Assembly: GCF_024171925.1 (NCBI RefSeq)
Contig: NZ_JAMTCO010000017.1
Location: 62,001 to 126,000, forward strand
Source: Actinokineospora diospyrosa
GTDB taxonomy: Bacteria > Actinomycetota > Actinomycetes > Mycobacteriales > Pseudonocardiaceae
DNA length: 64,000 nt
Direction of reading: 5' to 3'
Positions 7,608 to 15,302 of this stretch are shown piece after piece. The notes beneath the pieces are model-generated. The model was not told where the DNA came from. It was given only the letters and a program-made list of their open reading frames with translations, and ran no database searches. Position numbers and translations under genes: made by a program. Numbering within the stretch: the stretch's first letter is position 1; each line of letters starts with the position of its first letter.

Positions 7608-7831
7608 CGTTCCTCCAACATCGCCCGTGGTGCGCGAAGCGTAGAGCGATTGCTTCCATTTGAAAATAGTTCGGCGACGACCGGTTTCCGCCACCGCGGT
7701 CGCCCACCTCGGCCATCCGGGTGACGGCGGTGGTGAGCGGGGCCACATCGCCACCCGTCCGGTGTAGGTCGCCGGGGCCCGGGGTACCTGCTCGGTGAAC
7801 CAGACCGACCGGCGGAGAAGAGGACCATCCC

Positions 7832-7954
7832 ATGTGGATCGCGCTCGCCATCCCGTTCGCGCTGATGCTCGGTGCCGTGGGCATGCAGAGGCTGGAACCG
7901 CCCGCCCTCGCCCCGGCCACCTCCGACGACCCCTTGCAGCGCACCGATCTCTGA
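7832..7954 (+). CDS. Small single-helix membrane peptide (40 residues)
   Basis: A short frame from ATG 7832, preceded by GGAGAAGAGGA about 8 bases upstream, encodes MWIALAIPFALMLGAVGMQR followed by a polar proline-rich tail ending LQRTDL. One helix of about 17 residues would span the membrane with a short charged C-terminus. Small proteins of this build occur in actinobacteria, but no function is known to me. It is divergent from the permease gene. The ribosome site and compact hydrophobic segment support it; its shortness keeps the call tentative. Confidence 0.5.
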   Translation: MWIALAIPFALMLGAVGMQRLEPPALAPATSDDPLQRTDL

Positions 7955-8309
7955 CCCGATCACCCGCCGCGTCCTCTGTGGATCTTCCAGGGGTGCGCCG
8001 CCGGGGTTGAGACCCCGTCCGCGTCCTGCTTGCCCGTGGTGACAGGGCCGGTGTTCGACAGGCCCGAGCAGTGCCGGGCGGGACGCACGGACGACTACCA
8101 GCTCGGTCACCTTCCTCGATCAGCCCACGCGCGAACTGCGCCGCGCGCCGATCCCATCATCTCCGCGACCACCGGGATCGCCAGTTCGCTGTTCTCGGCG
8201 GGCCAACTCGACCCGTGTACTCGCCTTAGGCGGTGGTTCGGGATCGCGTTCACCTGGGACCCCAGGTTCCCCGCTTACTTCAACCTGGCTCGAGCGGGCG
8301 AGCGTCGAC
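7955..8309. other. Gene-free stretch of 355 bp
   Basis: No convincing coding frame, repeat or strong hairpin is visible here. A frame on the plus strand (8030-8365) has no family resemblance and runs into the MarR gene, so it is not accepted. Confidence 0.5.
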
Positions 8310-8735
8310 TCAGAGCTGCAGGTCGCGCAGCAGGGTCGACAGCGCGGTCACCGTCTCGGCGCTGAGCCGCTCGACCAGGGTGCGCTCGTGCGCGGCCGCG
8401 AGGGCCTCCAGCCGGTCGAGCTTGGCGCGGCCGAGTTCGGAGATGTGCACCGACACCCGGCGGCGGTCCTCGGTGGACTGGGTGCGGTAGGTCAGCGCCG
8501 AGTCCACCAGGGCGTCGACCAGGCGGGTGAGGGTGGGGTGCGGGATCTCCACCGTGATCGCCAGCTCCCCCATGGACCGGCCGTCGGCGGCGGCCAGGGC
8601 GCGCAGCACCCGCCACTGGTCGACGGTGGTGGTCTCCTCTTCCAGGGCGGTGCCCAGGTCGCGGGCCAGCGCCCGCTGCGCGCGGGTCAGCAGGTCGACC
8701 AGGTCGGGTACCTGGGTGTCGCGCTGACCAGCCAT
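8310..8735 (-). CDS. MarR-family transcriptional regulator
   Basis: 141 residues from ATG 8735 (MAGQRDTQVPDLVDLL), with GAAAGG upstream. The winged helix is clear: TVDQWRVLRALAAADGRSMGELAITVEIPHPTLTRLVDALVDSAL (recognition helix) and wing TEDRRRVSVHISELGR with the conserved DxRxxxV. Dimer helices lie at both ends. It is divergent from an AmiC-like sensor gene, 47 bp away, with a near-perfect 20-bp palindrome between. It probably represses itself and that gene. The inducer is unknown. Confidence 0.92.
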   Translation of the reverse strand: MAGQRDTQVPDLVDLLTRAQRALARDLGTALEEETTTVDQWRVLRALAAADGRSMGELAITVEIPHPTLTRLVDALVDSALTYRTQSTEDRRRVSVHISELGRAKLDRLEALAAAHERTLVERLSAETVTALSTLLRDLQL

Positions 8736-8746
8736 GACGAGCCTTT

Positions 8747-8766
8747 CGCCGGGAGACCTCTCGGCG
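8747..8766. promoter_or_regulatory. Palindromic operator in the marR/sensor divergent region
   Basis: CGCCGGGAG and CTCTCGGCG flank AC, pairing at 8 of 9 positions. It sits between the MarR start (8735) and a TACTGT element at 8771-8776. That element lies 6 bases before ATG 8783, which suggests a leaderless transcript for the sensor gene. Confidence 0.55.
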
Positions 8767-8782
8767 AGCATACTGTCCGGTC

Positions 8783-9901
8783 ATGGACTCCACCTCGGTC
8801 GTGCGCGCGGTCGTGCGGGACCGGGTGGAGGTCGCGCTCGCCGGGCCGGACCCGGCGGTGCTGCGGATCGGGCTGCTGCTGCCGCTGTCCGGGGCGCTCG
8901 GCCTGACCGGCCCGTCCGGCCTGATGGCGGCGGCGCTGGCGGCGACCGAGCTGAACTCGGCGGGCGGGGTGGTCGGGCGGGCGGTGCAGCTGGTGCTGCT
9001 GGACGCCGGTCGGGCGCCCGCCGAGGTCGCCGCGGACGCGGGGGCGCTGGTCGGGTTGATCGACGCGTTCGTGGGGTTCCACACCAGCGACGTGCACCGG
9101 GCGCTGGAGGTCGCGCTCGGCGGGCGGGTGCCGTACATCTTCACCCCGCCGCACGAGGGTGGCGGCCGTCGGCCCGGGGTCGTGCTGCTCGGCGACAGCC
9201 CGACCCGGCAACTGGCGCCCGCGGTCCGCTGGCTGGTGTCGCGCCGCGGTGCCCGGCGGTGGGCGCTGGTGGGCAGCGACTACATCTGGCCACGGGCGGT
9301 GCACCGGGCGGCGGCGGGGATCGTGCGCGGGTTGGGCGCGCAGGTCGTGTCGCGGCGGCTGGTGCCGTTCCCGGGGAGCGGGATCGACGCGGAGGCGATC
9401 GTGGCCGGGTTGGGTCGGGAGCGGGTGGACGCGATCCTGCTCAGCCTGGTCGGCCGGGACCTGGCCCAGTTCAACCGCGTGTTCGCCGCCTCGCCCCTGG
9501 CCAGCCGGGTGGTGCGCCTGTCGGGTTCGCTCGAGGAGAACGGCCTGCTGGCCGCGGGCGGCGACGACACCGGCGAGCTCTACGCCGCCATGCGCTCCTT
9601 CGCGGGCCAGGGCGACGACCGCCGCCTCGCCCTCGCCGAACGCCACCACTCCCTCTTCGGCGACACAGCCCCCGTCCTCGACGCCTACGCCGAAGGCTGC
9701 TACGACGGCGTCCACCTCGCCGCGACACTGGCGGCCACCCACTCGCTGACCGCGCTGCTCGCCCAACCCGCCACCACAGCCCTACTCCACTCCGGCGACC
9801 TCACCCCCTGGTTCGCCGCCCCCCTCGGCCCACCCCGCGCAGGCGGCTTCCTAGCCCGAGCCACCGGCCTAGACCTGACCGTCATCACCCCACTCCCCTG
9901 A
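8783..9901 (+). CDS. Cytoplasmic AmiC-like type I periplasmic-binding-fold protein
   Basis: 372 residues with no signal peptide or lipobox. It starts MDSTSVVRAVVRDRVEVAL and goes directly into the type I substrate-binding fold: LRIGLLLPLSGALGLTGPSGLMAAALAATELNSAGGVVGR, the branched-chain amino acid/urea/amide binder signature, then IDAFVGFHTSDVHRALEVAL and WALVGSDYIWPRAVHRAAAGIV. Exported binders of this class (UrtA, FmdD) have signal peptides; the cytoplasmic member is AmiC, the amide sensor of Pseudomonas. An intracellular ligand sensor is therefore likely, and the amidase operon about 1 kb away supports an amide ligand. No AmiR-type partner is present. A binding protein with a lost signal is the alternative. 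Confidence 0.75.
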   Translation: MDSTSVVRAVVRDRVEVALAGPDPAVLRIGLLLPLSGALGLTGPSGLMAAALAATELNSAGGVVGRAVQLVLLDAGRAPAEVAADAGALVGLIDAFVGFHTSDVHRALEVALGGRVPYIFTPPHEGGGRRPGVVLLGDSPTRQLAPAVRWLVSRRGARRWALVGSDYIWPRAVHRAAAGIVRGLGAQVVSRRLVPFPGSGIDAEAIVAGLGRERVDAILLSLVGRDLAQFNRVFAASPLASRVVRLSGSLEENGLLAAGGDDTGELYAAMRSFAGQGDDRRLALAERHHSLFGDTAPVLDAYAEGCYDGVHLAATLAATHSLTALLAQPATTALLHSGDLTPWFAAPLGPPRAGGFLARATGLDLTVITPLP

Positions 9902-10011
9902 CAGCCTTCAGCTCGCCCCGCCAGGAGCTTCTACTCGCCCGCTTCTGTTTCGCCGCTTTCTCGCCCGCCCTTGCTCCCCCGCCAGGCGGCCCTACCGCTC
10001 TCCGCTCTCCC

Positions 10012-10389
10012 GCGCGCGGGTCGGGGGCGCAGCCCCCACCCTCTCCGGGGGGCGACCCCGGTGCCAGTCTACCGGGGTGGGGCAGAAGTCGATCTTCGAA
10101 AAGGGGCGTGGAGATCGACATGTGGATAACTTTTGTCGCTGGGACGGGTGAAAGTCAGGCAGACCTGGGGGCTGTGAGCTGGAGAAATGGGTGCGGGTTG
10201 CCAGCAACGGGAGCCCGCGGGCGAAGTCGCCAGCAACTGATCAACTACGGGCGGAAACGGTGCCCTCGCAGGCGAGATCCGACCACGGCTGCCCTCACCT
10301 GACTTCAACGACGCAACCCGGCATCCTCCGCGATAAGACCACTTCCGCCCAGCACGCGCCGCAGCCCAAGAGCCACCCCAACCACTCCC
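10012..10389 (+). repeat. Tandem ~380-400-bp intergenic repeat, unit 1
   Basis: The unit begins with the palindrome-rich GCGGGTCGGGGGCGCAGCCC block and CCGGGGGGCGACCCC, then CCAGTCTACCGGG, GATCGACATGTGGATAAC (perfect TTATCCACA DnaA-box word, 10121-10129), CTGTGAGCTGGAGAAATGGG, GATCAACTACGGGCGGAAAC and GCGATAAGACCACTT-type words. The same order repeats in unit 2 and starts again in unit 3. Confidence 0.85.
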
Positions 10390-10785
10390 CGCGCGCGGGT
10401 CCGGGGCGCAGCCCCCACCCTCTCCGGGGGGCGACCCCGGTGCCAGTCTACCGGGCCCCACCGACAGTCGATCTTGGGAGACGGCGGCGAAGATCCACAT
10501 GTGGATAACTTTTGTCGCCTGGACGGGTGAAACGCGGGCGAGGGTGGGGGCTGTGAGCTGGGGGAATGGATGTTGGACCGCCCGCAGCGGGGTCTGCGGG
10601 CGAAGTCGTCCGCAGCTGATCAACTACGGCCGGAAACAGCGCCCGCGCGAATGAGACCCGACCGCAGCAACCCTAGATCGCGGACTTCGACCACGCGCCC
10701 AACGCAGGGGAACCGCACTGCCGCGATAAGACCATTCCACCCAGAACGCGCGGCAGCCCAAGAGCTGCCCCAACCAGGCTCCCCA
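10390..10785 (+). repeat. Tandem ~380-400-bp intergenic repeat, unit 2
   Basis: It repeats the unit 1 words in order, with TGTGGATAA at 10500-10508, CTGTGAGCTGGGGGAATGGA, GATCAACTACGGCCGGAAAC and GCGATAAGACCATTCC. The spacing to unit 1 is about 378 bp. Point differences are scattered, so the duplication is not brand new. Confidence 0.85.
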
Positions 10786-10950
10786 CGCGCGCGGGTCGGG
10801 GGCGCAGCCCCCACCCTCTCCGGGGGGCGGCCCCAGGGCCAGTCTACTAGGCCCCACCGACAGTGGATCTTGGAAGCGGGCTCCAGAAGATCGACATGTG
10901 GATAACTCTTGTCGCTGGGATGGGTGAAAGTTGGCCAGGGCTGGGGGTGG
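10786..10950 (+). repeat. Tandem ~400-bp repeat, unit 3 (truncated)
   Basis: Only the first third is present: the GCGGGTCGGGGGCGCAGCCC block, CCAGTCTACTAGGCCCC, GATCGACATGTGGATAAC with TGTGGATAA at 10897-10905, and TGGGATGGGTGAAAGT. Similarity fades before the Clp_N gene. It starts about 396 bp after unit 2. Confidence 0.8.
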
Positions 10951-11020
10951 CGACCTGGGGAAAGGGGGCAGTGGTGGCGAAAGGGAGGCCAGCGGAGCGA
11001 GGAGGGGAAGAGAGCCCGGG

Positions 11021-11707
11021 CTAGGCGATGCCTGCGCGTTCTTCGAGGCGGGCGATGCGGGCCGACAGGGGGGCGAGTTCGGCGCGGAGGGTGGCGGCGA
11101 TGTCTGGGGTGTTGGCGCGGAGGTGGACGTAGCCGGCTAGGGCGGAGAGGACGGCGGTGCGGGTGGTGCGGAGGTCGACGCCGGCTTGGCGGAGGGCGAG
11201 AGCGGCGGGGGTGTCTTGGTCGGCCAGGAGGCCGAGGAGGAGGTGTTCGCAGCCGACGTAGTTGTGGCCGTTGGCGAGGGCTTCGGTGACGGCCAGTTCC
11301 AGGGCGGCGGCGGCTGTGGTGCCGAAGCGGGTGGCTGGGGTGTCGCCTGTGGACAGTGGTGGGGCGATCGCGGCCGGGTCGGTGCCGAGGGCGCGCAGGA
11401 CCTGGATGGCGAGGTTGGTGCCCTCGGCGAGCAGGCCGTGCAGCAGGTGCTCGGCGCCGACCTCGGGGACGCCGTCGGCGCGGGCGCGGGTGATGGCCAG
11501 GGTGACCACAGCTCTGGCGCGGTCGGTGAACTGGGTGAGCGACGCGGTGGGGTCGGTGCCGAGGTCGCCGAGGGCGGTGGCGCGGATGGCGGCGATCCGG
11601 CGGACCGACTGCTCCAGCGCGCGTTGGCAGATCGCCGAGAGCGGAACGCCCGCTTCGCGCACGGCATCGGCCAACTCGTCCGGGAGGTACACATTCACCT
11701 TTGGCAT
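11021..11707 (-). CDS. Ribbon-helix-helix protein with two Clp_N-type repeats
   Basis: 228 residues. Residues 1-30 (MPKVNVYLPDELADAVREAG, then VPLSAICQRALEQ) form a ribbon-helix-helix DNA-binding motif. Two Clp_N-like repeats follow: FTDRARAVVTLAITRA with GAEHLLHGLLAEGTNLAIQVLRALG, and TAAAALELAVTEALANGHNYVGCEHLLLGLL. In ClpC/ClpB this domain binds adaptors and substrates; here there is no AAA+ ATPase or peptidase. Proteins of this build are common in actinobacteria and lack a settled function. The palindrome TAACCCC-TGCT-GGGGTTA directly upstream is a likely autoregulatory operator, so a DNA-binding role fits best. The adjacent repeat array may lie in its 3' flank. Confidence 0.85.
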   Translation of the reverse strand: MPKVNVYLPDELADAVREAGVPLSAICQRALEQSVRRIAAIRATALGDLGTDPTASLTQFTDRARAVVTLAITRARADGVPEVGAEHLLHGLLAEGTNLAIQVLRALGTDPAAIAPPLSTGDTPATRFGTTAAAALELAVTEALANGHNYVGCEHLLLGLLADQDTPAALALRQAGVDLRTTRTAVLSALAGYVHLRANTPDIAATLRAELAPLSARIARLEERAGIA

Positions 11708-11718
11708 ACCCCCATGTA

Positions 11719-11736
11719 TAACCCCTGCTGGGGTTA
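11719..11736. promoter_or_regulatory. Palindrome upstream of the RHH-Clp_N gene
   Basis: TAACCCC and GGGGTTA arms around TGCT lie 12 bases upstream of the start at 11707. The position and symmetry suit autoregulation by the RHH protein; this is inference. Confidence 0.5.
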
Positions 11737-11882
11737 CAGGTCAAGTACGGCATTTCCGCCACACGATCGGGTGGCAGGAAAGGGCGATTTCCGCGGTGAT
11801 CCGTAGGGTGGGGCCGCACCGCGTGGAAATGCCGCGACAATGCCGGGGGCCCGCGTGGGGAAATCCCAGTCGAGGAGCCGCC

Positions 11883-12419
11883 GTGATCGCGACCGCAGTA
11901 CTGTCCGCCGTCCTGCTGGCCGCGCTCCCCGCCCCGGCGGAGGCGTGGCCGCGGCTGAGCATCACGGTGGACAACACGGCGGCGTCGGCGATCGCGGGCG
12001 AGCGGCTCACCTACACCCTGACCCTGCGCAACCTCGGCGCGACCGCGGTCGACGACTTGGCGCTCACCCAGAGCGTGCCGACCGGACTGCGGTTCGACAC
12101 GGCCGACCCGAGCGGGACCGCGGGCGGCGCGGCGGTCGAGTGGTCGGTCGACCTGGCCGCGGGCGGCGCGGCGGTGTTCCGCTCCACCATGACCGTGGTC
12201 GGCGACGAACGGCCCCGGGTGGCGACCACCGCGTGCGCGCGCACCGACCTCGACGGACCGCCGGTGGTGTGCGCGTCGCACTCGGCGCGGGTGGTCGCCG
12301 CGGCCGCCGAGTCCTGGGTGACCCGCAACCGCTGGTACATCGCCGGTGGGCTGATCGTGGCCGCCGGGATCGCCCTGTTCGCCAGGCGCAGGCTGTCCTG
12401 GCGCGACGAAACCGACTGA
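11883..12419 (+). CDS. Secreted, membrane-anchored DUF11 (conserved repeat) domain protein
   Basis: 178 residues from GTG 11883, preceded by GAGGAG. A signal peptide (VIATAVLSAVLLAALPAPAEA) leads into one DUF11 Ig-like domain (LSITVDNTAASAIAGERLTYTLTLRNLGATAVDDLALTQSVPTGLRF), with a conserved Cys pair near TACARTD/VCASHS. The C-terminus is a helix, WYIAGGLIVAAGIALFARRRL, followed by a short basic tail, anchoring it outside the cell. DUF11 modules are structural surface domains in actinobacteria. No sortase motif is present. Confidence 0.85.
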   Translation: MIATAVLSAVLLAALPAPAEAWPRLSITVDNTAASAIAGERLTYTLTLRNLGATAVDDLALTQSVPTGLRFDTADPSGTAGGAAVEWSVDLAAGGAAVFRSTMTVVGDERPRVATTACARTDLDGPPVVCASHSARVVAAAAESWVTRNRWYIAGGLIVAAGIALFARRRLSWRDETD

Positions 12420-12809
12420 CCATCCGATCGTCGACCGTGGTTGCTACTTTCGGGAATGCGCCGGTCGGCGGCATCGATCGGTTCCCGGCGACGACGTAGT
12501 CGGCAATGTCACACTGCCACTTCTGGTCAGCGAAAAGCCGAACAAGCGGCAAACCGTGAGTAGCCGGGCGCGGGTCGGTGGACACGGCAGGAGCAATGCC
12601 ACGACCACCACCCGCACATTCAGTGAAGAGACCCGGCGATTTCGTGCGACATTGACCGAAATGTCTGTTGATCTTGATCCCCATCCGGCCCAGCGCAACC
12701 CCCGACCGGCTCGACGCGCTACCGTGGCGCCGCCGAGAACCCAGTAACAGCAACTGGTTCCGGGCGACTCAGTGGTAGTCGCGTGATCATCGGGGGATGG
12801 CCGAGGGGG
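12420..12809. other. Gene-free stretch of 390 bp upstream of the glycosyltransferase
   Basis: It is lower in GC than its surroundings and has no convincing frame, repeat or strong hairpin. It probably holds the promoter of the downstream gene, but no motif can be named with confidence. Confidence 0.4.
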
Positions 12810-13631
12810 ATGGACATGGATGTCGTTGTGCCCGCGCACAACGAGGAGTTCGGCATCACCGCGTGCCTGGACAGACTCGCCGGGTCGACCCAGGTGAACA
12901 GGGTCGTGGTGGTCGCGAACGGATGTGGTGACCGGACCGCGGAACTGGCGCGCGCGCACTTCAGCGCGCCCATCGTGATTGAGGTCGAACAACCCGGAAA
13001 AGCAGGCGCTTTGAATGCGGGCGACGCGGTGTGTGTCGAATTTCCGCGAGCGTATGTAGACGCCGACATCGAACTCGACGGCGCCGATCTCGACGCGCTG
13101 GCGGTGGCCGCGGGCGAACCGGGCGTCGAGGCGGCGATCCCCTCGGCGCGGCTGGACCTGAGCCGCTCGTCCTGGCTGGTGCGCCGCTACTACGCGGTCT
13201 GGCAGCGGCTGCCCGCGGTGCACAGCTCCTCGGCCGGGCGCGGGGTCTACGTGCTCGGCCGCGACGCGCACGACCGGGTCTTCCCGCTGCCGCCGGACCT
13301 CATCAGCGACGACGGCCACGTCTCGCGGCTGGTGCCCGACCGCGCGGTCGTCGACGGCGCGACGGTCACCGTCACCGCGCCGCGGGACCTGCGCAGCCTG
13401 GTGCGCAGGCGCCAGCGGGTGCACAGCGGCAACACGCGCATCCAGCAGAGCAGCGCGGCGGGTGCGGGGTTGGCGACGGTGCTCGGCCTCGTGCGCACCC
13501 GGCAGGCCTACCTGCTCGACGTCGCGGTGTTCGTCGGTGTGACCCTGCTCGCGCGGGTCCTGGTCAGCGCGCGCCGCGGCGAGGTCGGCTGGGGTACCGA
13601 CCATTCCAGTCGGACCGCGGTCCGCGCCTGA
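12810..13631 (+). CDS. GT-A fold (family 2-like) glycosyltransferase
   Basis: 273 residues from ATG 12810 (MDMDVVVPAHNEEFGITACL), chosen because GAGGGGG lies just upstream; GTG 12783 would add nine residues. The fold signature is present: VVVPAHNEE at the start, VVVVANGCGDRTAELAR, the G-loop EQPGKAGALNAGD, and YVDADIEL with the metal-binding DAD. A C-terminal hydrophobic stretch, YLLDVAVFVGVTLLARVLV, suggests membrane association. It transfers a sugar from a nucleotide donor to an unknown acceptor, probably in envelope glycan synthesis. It has no coupled neighbours. Confidence 0.85.
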   Translation: MDMDVVVPAHNEEFGITACLDRLAGSTQVNRVVVVANGCGDRTAELARAHFSAPIVIEVEQPGKAGALNAGDAVCVEFPRAYVDADIELDGADLDALAVAAGEPGVEAAIPSARLDLSRSSWLVRRYYAVWQRLPAVHSSSAGRGVYVLGRDAHDRVFPLPPDLISDDGHVSRLVPDRAVVDGATVTVTAPRDLRSLVRRRQRVHSGNTRIQQSSAAGAGLATVLGLVRTRQAYLLDVAVFVGVTLLARVLVSARRGEVGWGTDHSSRTAVRA

Positions 13632-13933
13632 CCCGGAATCGTGCCGAGCAGCGGAATCGACCGGCAAACAGTCCATTGAGGAAGACCGGAATCGAACCCG
13701 GCGCCCCGACGGCTACCAGCGCGGTCGAGCGCGACCATTTGTCGGGATACACCCAATCGGCGCTGACTGGCCCCGTGGGGTGCTGCTAGCTTGGGTTTCG
13801 GAAGGCATCTGGGGAGATCAACCACCGAAACCCGCGGCACAACGACCGGTAGGCACGGCCATTTCCGTGAATGCCGGGCGTCGCCGCGCGGAGATTCGCA
13901 GGGCGAGCAGCACACACCACTGGGAGGACAATC
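13632..13933. other. Gene-free stretch of 302 bp with a T-arm-like motif
   Basis: At 13685-13703 the minus strand reads as a tRNA T-arm look-alike (GGTTCGATTCC flanked by short complementary CCGG). No acceptor partner, D-arm or anticodon arm can be folded around it, so no tRNA is called. The rest is unremarkable, with GGGAGGA just before the next gene. Confidence 0.4.
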
Positions 13934-14635
13934 GTGTCTTCACGAAGGCTGCCTTGGCACGAGCAGTCTCCACACCGGCCGTCGGCGCGGGGGGCGCTCA
14001 CCGCGCTCGTCGTCGGCCTCGGCCTGCTGGCCGGGGTCGGCGCGGCGGCACCAGCGCTGGCAGCACCACCAGCGCACTCCGCGCCAACCGCACCGGCCTC
14101 GGTCACCTCGACCACGTACACCAGCGGTTTCGAGGGCGGTGACTGGGAAGGCTGGTCACCGGAGGACGGCGGCAACACCCGCGGCTGGTGGATCGACCAC
14201 AGCACCGCGCAGGCGCACGGCGGCAGCCAGTCGCTGAACTACCAACTGGATGGCACCTGGGACAACGGGACCATCTGGATCGAGAAGCAGTTCACCGCCC
14301 CGTCGGGCACCGCGGTGCCGGTGACGGTCACCTACTGGGCCTGGTCCCCCGCCAGCGGCGGCCCCGGCGCCGGGTACTGGCTGACCACCGCGTCCATCAA
14401 GGGCACCGACCACGACCTGGGCGCCACCGCGTCGAACCCGCCGTGGGACGGTCTGGGCAGCTGGGACATCACGCCGGAGCACTACTACGGCGGGTGGCAC
14501 CAGTACACCGACACGGCCACGGTCAACACGATCGCCTCGGGCGGCACGGTGAACGTCGCCATCGCGCTGCACGCGAACTTCGAGAGCAAGCGGGACTTCC
14601 TGCACTTCGACGACGTGTCCGTCACCATCGGTTGA
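13934..14635 (+). CDS. Secreted beta-rich protein of unknown function, paralogue 1
   Basis: 233 residues from GTG 13934 with GGGAGGA upstream. A signal peptide (ALTALVVGLGLLAGVGAAAPALA) is followed by a mature domain rich in W, Y, G, T and S: YTSGFEGGDWEGWSPEDGG, HGGSQSLNYQL and a final HFDDVSVTIG. The SGFE/F...DDVSV framing resembles jelly-roll carbohydrate-binding modules. It is followed 14 bp later by a related gene, so the two are probably co-expressed and may act together on an extracellular polysaccharide. Catalytic residues are not recognisable. Confidence 0.8.
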   Translation: MSSRRLPWHEQSPHRPSARGALTALVVGLGLLAGVGAAAPALAAPPAHSAPTAPASVTSTTYTSGFEGGDWEGWSPEDGGNTRGWWIDHSTAQAHGGSQSLNYQLDGTWDNGTIWIEKQFTAPSGTAVPVTVTYWAWSPASGGPGAGYWLTTASIKGTDHDLGATASNPPWDGLGSWDITPEHYYGGWHQYTDTATVNTIASGGTVNVAIALHANFESKRDFLHFDDVSVTIG

Positions 14636-14649
14636 TCCTGGGGGAAACG

Positions 14650-15246
14650 ATGCTGAGCAGGAAGATCGCGGCCATCGCCGCAGCCGTGCTCACCGCGGGC
14701 GCCGCGGTGTTCGCGGTCGACGCCGCGGCAAGCCCGAACAGGGTTAGCGCGGTTACCTACACGTACGACTTCGACAACTCCAACGACATCGTGCAGCACG
14801 ACGATGGCTACTCGTCGGGCTACTGGGTGGACAAGAACACGACCGTCGCGCGTAGCGGCACCCAGTCCGCGCGATTCCGGATCCGCTCGTTCAGCTCGGC
14901 GGGCAAGCCGTGGATCCAGTGGTACTACTTGAACCCGCAGCAGAGCGCCGCGCTGCCGGTCGAGATCAGCTTCTACGTGCGGTCCTCGGCGGGCGGGTCC
15001 GCGAACGCGTGGAACGCCGCGGCCTACGCCGCCACCGCCAACCCGCACAGCGACTCCGGTTCGCCGAGCGCGGGCTGGCAGTACCAGTCGATCACCCACA
15101 CTGCCAACACATGGGCGAAGTACACCTTCACCACGACGGTGAACACGGTGTCGGCCAGCGAGCTCAACGTGGCCGTCGGCATCGGCGCGGCGTGGCCGTC
15201 CACCCGCACCTACTACATCGACGACGTGACCGTGAAGGTCGGCTGA
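14650..15246 (+). CDS. Secreted beta-rich protein of unknown function, paralogue 2
   Basis: 198 residues. Signal peptide MLSRKIAAIAAAVLTAGAAV ends near AVDAAAS. The mature part mirrors the upstream protein: YTYDFDNSNDIVQ at the start, GYWVDKNTTVARSGTQSARF, TWAKYTFTTTVNTVSASELNVAVGI, and a final YYIDDVTVKVG. The order of matching blocks (Y-x-F, SGxQS, TTTVNTVSA, DDVTV) shows that the two are diverged duplicates of a jelly-roll-type domain of about 170 residues. A terminator follows. A carbohydrate-binding role is inferred from fold features only. Confidence 0.8.
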   Translation: MLSRKIAAIAAAVLTAGAAVFAVDAAASPNRVSAVTYTYDFDNSNDIVQHDDGYSSGYWVDKNTTVARSGTQSARFRIRSFSSAGKPWIQWYYLNPQQSAALPVEISFYVRSSAGGSANAWNAAAYAATANPHSDSGSPSAGWQYQSITHTANTWAKYTFTTTVNTVSASELNVAVGIGAAWPSTRTYYIDDVTVKVG

Positions 15247-15255
15247 GTCCACAAC

Positions 15256-15294
15256 GGACCGGGGTGCGGCTCACCAAGAGTCGCACCCCGGTCC
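15256..15294. terminator. Bidirectional terminator between convergent genes
   Basis: A perfect 13-bp stem (GGACCGGGGTGCG at 15256-15268 with its complement at 15282-15294) and a 13-base loop lie between the secreted-protein pair and the convergent decarboxylase. Confidence 0.8.
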
Positions 15295-15302
15295 ACTGTG
15301 GA

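Noticed and set aside
5227-7944. Single 905-residue minus-strand frame
   Set aside because: It is the acetamidase frame running open upstream through the permease gene. The acetamidase starts at GTG 6225 with a GTGA overlap, and the permease is the real gene above it.
8030-8365. 111-residue plus-strand frame
   Set aside because: No ribosome site, no family resemblance, and it overlaps the MarR gene antisense.
10620-12281. 553-residue minus-strand frame
   Set aside because: It combines antisense of the repeat array, the frame-shifted Clp_N gene and antisense of the DUF11 gene; arginine/proline-rich shadow.
13640-13760. tRNA gene
   Set aside because: Only a T-arm-like word is present; acceptor stem, D-arm and anticodon arm cannot be formed around it.
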